DNA of 64,000 nt, taken from Arachnia propionica. GTDB lineage: Bacteria > Actinomycetota > Actinomycetes > Propionibacteriales > Propionibacteriaceae. Both the position numbers and the translations under genes were made by a program. Below are positions 62,185 to 64,000 of this stretch, in pieces; position 1 is the stretch's first letter, and the number at the start of each line of letters is the position of its first letter. The notes beneath the pieces were generated by a model. That model had not been told where the DNA came from and searched no databases. It saw only the letters and a list, made by a program, of their open reading frames with translations. The stretch is from NCBI RefSeq assembly GCF_037055325.1, contig NZ_CP146373.1, positions 1,054,001-1,118,000 of the forward strand, read 5' to 3'.

Positions 62185-62672
62185 CGGCTCCCCAACCCGA
62201 GCACAACGTCGCAGGGATCCTCCAGACAGATACGCACCTGCTCCGCCAAACGTGCCTGCCGCGGGCTCGGAAGCCGGTCTACCGGGAACCAACCGAAGTC
62301 GCTGAGTTCGCCGTCGCCGATCCCGGGGCTGCCGCCCACCAGCCGACCCCGGAACCCGTGATCCAGGAAACGGCAACGGTCCCCGTTGGGAAAGATGACC
62401 TCGTCCATGACATCCAGCCACAGCATCCGCTCCACTTCCACCTCGATGCAGACCTCCTCCCGGGCTTCCCGCGCCACCGTGTCGGCAGGGTTCTCGCCTG
62501 GTTCGACGATCCCGGAGATCGCAGCCCAGTTGCCATCATCGGAGCGGCGGCCGAGCAGCACCTCCGGCCCGGTCTCTCCTTCTCGCAATACCACCAGATT
62601 GGCTCCGCTCAGCCACAAGGGTTCATTCCCGATGTGGCGGCGCAGTTCGAGGATGAACTGAGGTGTCGGCAT
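62181..62672 (-). CDS. NUDIX hydrolase
   Basis: 163 residues. The NUDIX box begins at about residue 54 (GIVEPGENPADTVA) and continues REAREEVCIEV, so the consensus GX5EX7REUXEEXGU is kept except that the last Gly is Cys. The core residues R, E, E and E needed for metal binding are present. It splits a nucleoside diphosphate linked to another group; the substrate is unknown. It reads away from the carboxylase alpha gene, and the lipoprotein gene follows it by overlap. Confidence 0.9.
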   Translation of the reverse strand: MPTPQFILELRRHIGNEPLWLSGANLVVLREGETGPEVLLGRRSDDGNWAAISGIVEPGENPADTVAREAREEVCIEVEVERMLWLDVMDEVIFPNGDRCRFLDHGFRGRLVGGSPGIGDGELSDFGWFPVDRLPSPRQARLAEQVRICLEDPCDVVLGLGSR

Positions 62673-62783
62673 GGCTCAATCCTAGGCTCTGCTGCGGAAG
62701 TCGCGCCTGGTTACGGTGGACGGGCACAGGTTCATGGTTGCCAGTAGAATCCGCCGAAGAGGTTCTACCGGAGGAGGCAGAAG

Positions 62784-64000
62784 GTGAACAGCGGGGTCAT
62801 CTCGAAGGTTCTGATCGCCAACCGTGGGGAGATCGCAGTAAGGGTGATCCGGGCCGCGCACGACGCGGGCATCGCTTCGGTTGCTGTGTATGCCGACTCC
62901 GATGCGGATTCGCTGTTCGTGAGGCTCGCGGACGAGGCCTTCGCCCTGGGCGGGGCAACCCCCGCGGACACCTATCTGAACGTGGAGAAAGTCCTCGACC
63001 TGGCGAGTCGCTCCAGCGCCGACGCTGTGCACCCGGGCTACGGTTTTCTGGCCGAGAACGCCAGCTTCGCCAGAGCCGTCATGGACGCGGGCCTGAAGTG
63101 GATAGGTCCCCCACCCGAGGCCATCGAAAGCCTGGGAGACAAGGTCAAGGCCCGCCACATCGCCCAGAAAGTGGGCGCCCCACAGGTGCCGGGAACCCCG
63201 GACCCCGTCGCCGACGCCGCAGAAGTGGTGCGTTTCGCGGAACAACATGGCCTGCCTGTGGCCATCAAGGCTGCCTTCGGAGGTGGCGGTCGCGGTCTCA
63301 AGGTGGCTCGCACCCTCGAGGAGATCCCCGAGCTGTTCGACTCTGCAACCCGGGAAGCCATCACCGCCTTCGGACGCGGCGAGTGTTTTGTGGAACGTTA
63401 CCTGGACAAACCCCGACATGTGGAGACTCAGTGCCTGGCCGACGCGCACGGCAACGTGGTGGTGGTCTCCACTCGTGACTGCTCACTGCAGCGACGGCAC
63501 CAGAAGCTTGTCGAGGAGGCACCAGCGCCGTTCCTCAGCCCGGAACAGGAAACGCTGCTGCGCAGTTCGTCGAAGGCCATCCTGAAGGAGGCCGGGTATG
63601 TCGGAGCGGGGACCTGCGAGTTCCTCGTCGGCCTCGATGGAACCATTTCCTTCCTGGAGGTCAACACTCGTCTTCAGGTGGAGCACCCGGTTTCCGAGGA
63701 GGTCACGGGACTGGATTTGGTGCGAGAGATGTTCCGCATCGCTGAGGGCGAGGAGCTGGGCTACGACGACCCCGAGATCCACGGCCACTCCATCGAGTTC
63801 CGCATCAACGCCGAAGACGCCGGGCGCGGCTTCATGCCCGCCCCCGGTACCCTGGTCAAGTGGCATGCCCCCACTGGTCCCGGAATCCGTGTCGATGAGG
63901 GCTATCACTCGGGCATGACTGTTCCGGGAGCCTTCGATTCGCTCGTGGCGAAACTCATCGTCACCGGCGCAGACCGCACCCAGGCCCTGGCCAGGGCGCG
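62784..64000 (+). CDS. accA: Acyl-CoA carboxylase alpha chain (biotin carboxylase), 3' part cut by window edge
   Basis: 405 residues visible from a GTG at 62784, with GGAGGAG 8 nt upstream. Biotin carboxylase domain: [31 protein letters not shown]-grasp loop [13 protein letters not shown] (about 163-175), [16 protein letters not shown], and the catalytic metal region [16 protein letters not shown]. It ATP-dependently carboxylates biotin. The biotin carrier domain with its Met-Lys-Met would lie beyond the window. It pairs with PccB and AccE here, and BirA at 54468 should biotinylate it. Probably the AccA3-type chain shared by several beta subunits. Confidence 0.95.
   Translation, partial: MNSGVISKVLIANRGEIAVRVIRAAHDAGIASVAVYADSDADSLFVRLADEAFALGGATPADTYLNVEKVLDLASRSSADAVHPGYGFLAENASFARAVMDAGLKWIGPPPEAIESLGDKVKARHIAQKVGAPQVPGTPDPVADAAEVVRFAEQHGLPVAIKAAFGGGGRGLKVARTLEEIPELFDSATREAITAFGRGECFVERYLDKPRHVETQCLADAHGNVVVVSTRDCSLQRRHQKLVEEAPAPFLSPEQETLLRSSSKAILKEAGYVGAGTCEFLVGLDGTISFLEVNTRLQVEHPVSEEVTGLDLVREMFRIAEGEELGYDDPEIHGHSIEFRINAEDAGRGFMPAPGTLVKWHAPTGPGIRVDEGYHSGMTVPGAFDSLVAKLIVTGADRTQALARA

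Overview
The window is high-GC chromosomal DNA with actinobacterial gene content and order: a WhiB regulator, two LytR-CpsA-Psr proteins, an acyl-CoA carboxylase with its small epsilon subunit next to Maf, DUF2017 beside ClpS and MurI, and DUF3039, DUF3499 and DUF3618 proteins. The blocks ahcY-manB-whiB-manC and purE/purK-PH protein-birA-pccB-accE-maf-accA follow the order known from mycobacteria and relatives. A propionyl-CoA-type carboxylase, tdh-kbl and a BCCT transporter fit Propionibacteriales, possibly Propionibacteriaceae; this placement is an inference, not proven by the sequence.

Layout. 1-1040: the edge of an integrated element, with a truncated tyrosine recombinase, a damaged tRNA-Lys copy and an intact tRNA-Lys(CUU) sharing a 35-nt core. 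1044-9105: housekeeping and metabolic genes (peroxiredoxin, YigZ/IMPACT protein, BCCT transporter, pdxH, a DUF1707 membrane protein, the threonine-to-glycine pair tdh-kbl). 9106-10266: an AT-richer, gene-poor island ending at tRNA-Leu(UAG). 10281-12158: dinB and folA on the minus strand.

12348-24401 is the most unusual part: a six-gene plus-strand cluster encoding a DUF5682 protein with two GxxH motifs, a vWA protein with an intact MIDAS, a double SWIM zinc-finger protein, two DUF4132 proteins (one with a WGR domain) and a MoxR-type AAA+ ATPase. It resembles the uncharacterised yehI-yehL-yehM-yehP-yehQ set of E. coli. I infer a chaperone-like or conflict/stress machine in which the ATPase and vWA protein remodel a target recognised by the SWIM/WGR proteins.

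24600-28418 is a tightly coupled minus-strand operon (clpS, DUF2017, murI, rph, rdgB, thyA) divergent from pncB. Next come malQ, an RDD membrane protein, an MFS exporter and ahcY. 36001-50401 is a cell-envelope region: phosphomannomutase and mannose-1-phosphate guanylyltransferase for GDP-mannose, two family 2 glycosyltransferases (one a 1000-residue membrane protein), DUF5719, WhiB and two LCP proteins. 50679-55214 holds a DUF3352 protein, purE/purK, a PH-domain membrane protein and birA. 56100-64000 combines acyl-CoA carboxylase subunits (beta, epsilon and the start of the biotinylated alpha chain; BirA would biotinylate the latter) with maf and a coiled-coil pair that looks like Scy and FilP, the polar-growth cytoskeletal proteins of Streptomyces.

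All calls are by reading the sequence and from family knowledge; no database search was run.
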